Below, piece by piece: positions 6,010 to 7,457 of a DNA stretch of 7,457 nt (position 1 is the stretch's first letter; each line of letters begins with the position of its first letter). The DNA is from Proteobacteria bacterium UBA2996 (GTDB lineage Bacteria; Pseudomonadota; Gammaproteobacteria; Arenicellales; UBA868). The stretch is taken from the NCBI GenBank assembly GCA_002346525.1, contig DDZY01000008.1:3885-11341 (forward strand). The letters run 5' to 3'. The position numbers were made by a program, and so were the translations under genes. The notes beneath the pieces were generated by a model. The model saw nothing but the letters and a program-made list of their open reading frames with translations, was not told the DNA's origin and did not search any database.

Positions 6010-6927
6010 ATGTCATTTTCCCTTCGGCAGTTGCGTCACTTTATCTGCATCGCGGAGCATCAGAATATCTCCAGTGCCGCCAGGGAACTCTTTCTCTCAC
6101 AGCCTGCCCTGTCGACATCGATTGTGCAGCTCGAGGAAGAACTCGGCCTGCAATTGCTGATTCGCCATCATGCCAGAGGTGTTTCTCTTACCCCGGCCGG
6201 GAATACTTTTCTGGCGCAGGCGCGATCTCTGGTGGCTCACGCCGAAGAAGTCGCGAGTACCGGCCGGGCGCTGGGTGAGTCGGCTCAGGGGATCCTCGAA
6301 GTGGGGTGTTTCTGGACACTGTCACCGTTTTTTCTTCCTGGTCTTCTGGTGCTCGCACGGGAACGCCATCCGGAGCTTGAGATCAAAGTCAGTGAGGGAC
6401 CCCTCAACGAACTTCAGAAATTGCTGCATAACGGCAATATCGAGATGGCGCTGCTTTATGATATCGATCTCGACCCGACGCTTGCACGGCTGCCGCTGGC
6501 AACCGTAAAGCCACACGTCCTACTTCCGGCGTCCCATCCTATGGCAAACCGTGCAAGCCTGTCTTTGAAGTCTCTGAGGGATGAACCCTTCATCCTGCTC
6601 GACCTGCCCCATAGTCGCGACTACTTCCTGGGGTTCTTTGGCAAGCTGGGCTTTCAACCGAGAGTGCGCCATCGCAGCCAATCTTTCGAACTGGTGCGCG
6701 GTCTCGTCGCGAGCGGTGAGGGCTACGGCATCCTTAACCTGCAGCCGGCCTCACAACAGACGTATGACGGCGGAAAGGTGAAGTGCTTGCCGATCAGGGA
6801 AAGAATGCCATCGCTGTCGGTGGTACTGGGTCATCCTGCAGGTCTGCGTCAAACCGGTCGGGCCCAGGCCTTTATGCGCTGTTGCCAGGAGTACTTCAAG
6901 ACGACTGCGCAGAGCCAAAGTGTCTAA
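6010..6927 (+). CDS. LysR-family transcriptional regulator
   Basis: A 305-residue LysR-type regulator, the standard length. The N-terminal winged helix-turn-helix spans about 1-60: SLRQLRHFICIAEHQNISSA, then ARELFLSQPALSTSIVQLEE and ELGLQLLIRH, ending in GVSLTPAGNTFL. A linker helix follows, then the periplasmic-binding-protein-like effector domain from about residue 94 (GILEVGC) to the end, including LARLPLATVKPHVLLPASHP and EPFILLDLP. It is transcribed away from the catabolic operon across a short shared control region, so it most likely senses the pathway substrate or an intermediate and activates the operon; this is inferred from position. The ATG at 6010 is the only sensible start, yet directly before it is a run of eight T (6002-6009) without a Shine-Dalgarno site, suggesting low-level translation. 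Its 3' end overlaps the convergent membrane-protein gene by 32 bp. Confidence 0.95.
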   Translation: MSFSLRQLRHFICIAEHQNISSAARELFLSQPALSTSIVQLEEELGLQLLIRHHARGVSLTPAGNTFLAQARSLVAHAEEVASTGRALGESAQGILEVGCFWTLSPFFLPGLLVLARERHPELEIKVSEGPLNELQKLLHNGNIEMALLYDIDLDPTLARLPLATVKPHVLLPASHPMANRASLSLKSLRDEPFILLDLPHSRDYFLGFFGKLGFQPRVRHRSQSFELVRGLVASGEGYGILNLQPASQQTYDGGKVKCLPIRERMPSLSVVLGHPAGLRQTGRAQAFMRCCQEYFKTTAQSQSV

Positions 6928-7457
6928 CGAGTGACAATGACAGTGCGACGGCATATCCCACGCCGATCGCAAACACGATCGTCCCCACACCCACCGTCCC
7001 TCCCAATAGCCATCCGCAACACAGCACGGTGACCTCGAGTCCGGCCCTGACCCAGCCGATCGGTTTTCGGGTCCTGCGCTGCAACCCGGTCATCAGTCCG
7101 TCGCGTGGACCCGGGCCGAGATTGGCCGTCAAATAAAGTCCACTGCCAACACCAATTAAGACTACTCCCATGACAAGCTGCAAATAGCGAATCCCCGAGC
7201 CGTCAGGAAGCGTCAATAACGGCGTCATGACATCGATTGCAACGGCAATCAAAACTGCATTGGATAGCGTACCGAACCCGGGAACCTCCCTCAGCGGTAT
7301 CCAGAGAACAAGGACCGAAACGCTGACGACAAACGTTGAAAATCCAACGCTCCAACCCGACTGCACTGAGATGCCCTGCGCGAGTACGGTCCATGGACTG
7401 ACCCCAAGGCCCGCCGCAATGAACATGGCCTCCCCTGTTCCAAAAAGCCAGAGTCCG
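6896..7457 (-). CDS. YczE/YitT-like integral membrane protein (N-terminus beyond window)
   Basis: The last 186 residues of a polytopic membrane protein of the YczE type, function unknown in the family. The frame stays open to the right edge and continues the family pattern upstream (GLWLFGTGEA before Met-Phe-Ile-Ala-Ala), so the Met at 7426 is internal and the true start lies outside. About six hydrophobic segments are visible. Two similar motifs recur, AAGLGVSPWTVLAQGI and TANLGPGPRDGLMTGL, the sign of an internal duplication. QRRTRKPIGWVRAGLEV and GWLLGGTVGVGT are further family-like stretches. The gene converges on the LysR gene, ending with TGA at 6896 inside that gene's last codons. Nothing links it to the catabolic operon; a role as an exporter or regulator-linked membrane protein would be speculation. 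Confidence 0.82.
   Translation of the reverse strand, partial: GLWLFGTGEAMFIAAGLGVSPWTVLAQGISVQSGWSVGFSTFVVSVSVLVLWIPLREVPGFGTLSNAVLIAVAIDVMTPLLTLPDGSGIRYLQLVMGVVLIGVGSGLYLTANLGPGPRDGLMTGLQRRTRKPIGWVRAGLEVTVLCCGWLLGGTVGVGTIVFAIGVGYAVALSLSLVRHFGSAQSS

Noticed and set aside
7203..7426. Start of the membrane protein at Met 7426
   Set aside because: The frame stays open to the window edge, and the residues upstream continue the YczE-family pattern, so this Met is internal.
1..7457. Mobile element, CRISPR, tRNA or toxin-antitoxin content
   Set aside because: No transposase, integrase, direct-repeat array, cloverleaf or paired small genes could be seen on either strand; almost all bases are accounted for by eight metabolic, regulatory or membrane genes.

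Overview
The window is a piece of a bacterial chromosome with moderate G+C (mid-50s percent by eye), tightly packed genes and Shine-Dalgarno sites. Protein resemblance suggests a member of the Pseudomonadota, possibly a gammaproteobacterium, but nothing here fixes the genus. I see no rRNA, tRNA, insertion sequence, CRISPR array or plasmid/phage gene.

Layout. Six genes on the minus strand form one probable operon, read from 5876 down to 1 and running off the left edge. In transcription order they are: an HpaB-type flavin-dependent monooxygenase (5876-4398), a small RidA/YjgF protein (4297-3884), a phytanoyl-CoA-dioxygenase-like Fe(II)/2-oxoglutarate oxygenase (3800-2904), a DUF1028 protein (2907-2233), an ArgE-like M20 zinc deacylase (2236-1031) and an acetylpolyamine amidohydrolase of the histone-deacetylase fold (989 to the edge). 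The oxygenase, DUF1028 and M20 genes are joined by two identical 4-base GTGA stop/start overlaps. A divergent LysR-family regulator (6010-6927) shares a 133-bp control region with the operon. That region has a GC-rich inverted repeat and an A/T-rich imperfect palindrome. At the right edge is a YczE-type membrane protein (minus strand, cut by the edge), whose 3' end overlaps the LysR gene's 3' end by 32 bp.

How the genes may work together (inference). The operon combines two oxygenases of different chemistry, one imine/enamine-type Rid protein and three proteins of three unrelated folds that are known or suspected to cut amide bonds. With an adjacent LysR regulator this looks like a substrate-induced catabolic pathway. 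It would oxidise and then dismantle a nitrogen-containing compound carrying amide or N-acyl groups. The logic recalls the Rut pyrimidine route (flavin monooxygenase, Rid protein, amide hydrolase), but the genes are not Rut genes. Acylated diamines or phenol-amine conjugates are one candidate substrate class; a heterocycle opened by oxygenation is another. The substrate cannot be read from the sequence. No flavin reductase and no transporter for the pathway lies in the window.

The most checkable oddities are the Rid protein, which has Ser where archetypal RidA has its catalytic Arg, and the monooxygenase, which has Arg-Val-Gly-Asp-Glu where HpaB enzymes usually have an Arg-Ser/Thr-Pro-Asp-Tyr-like substrate motif.
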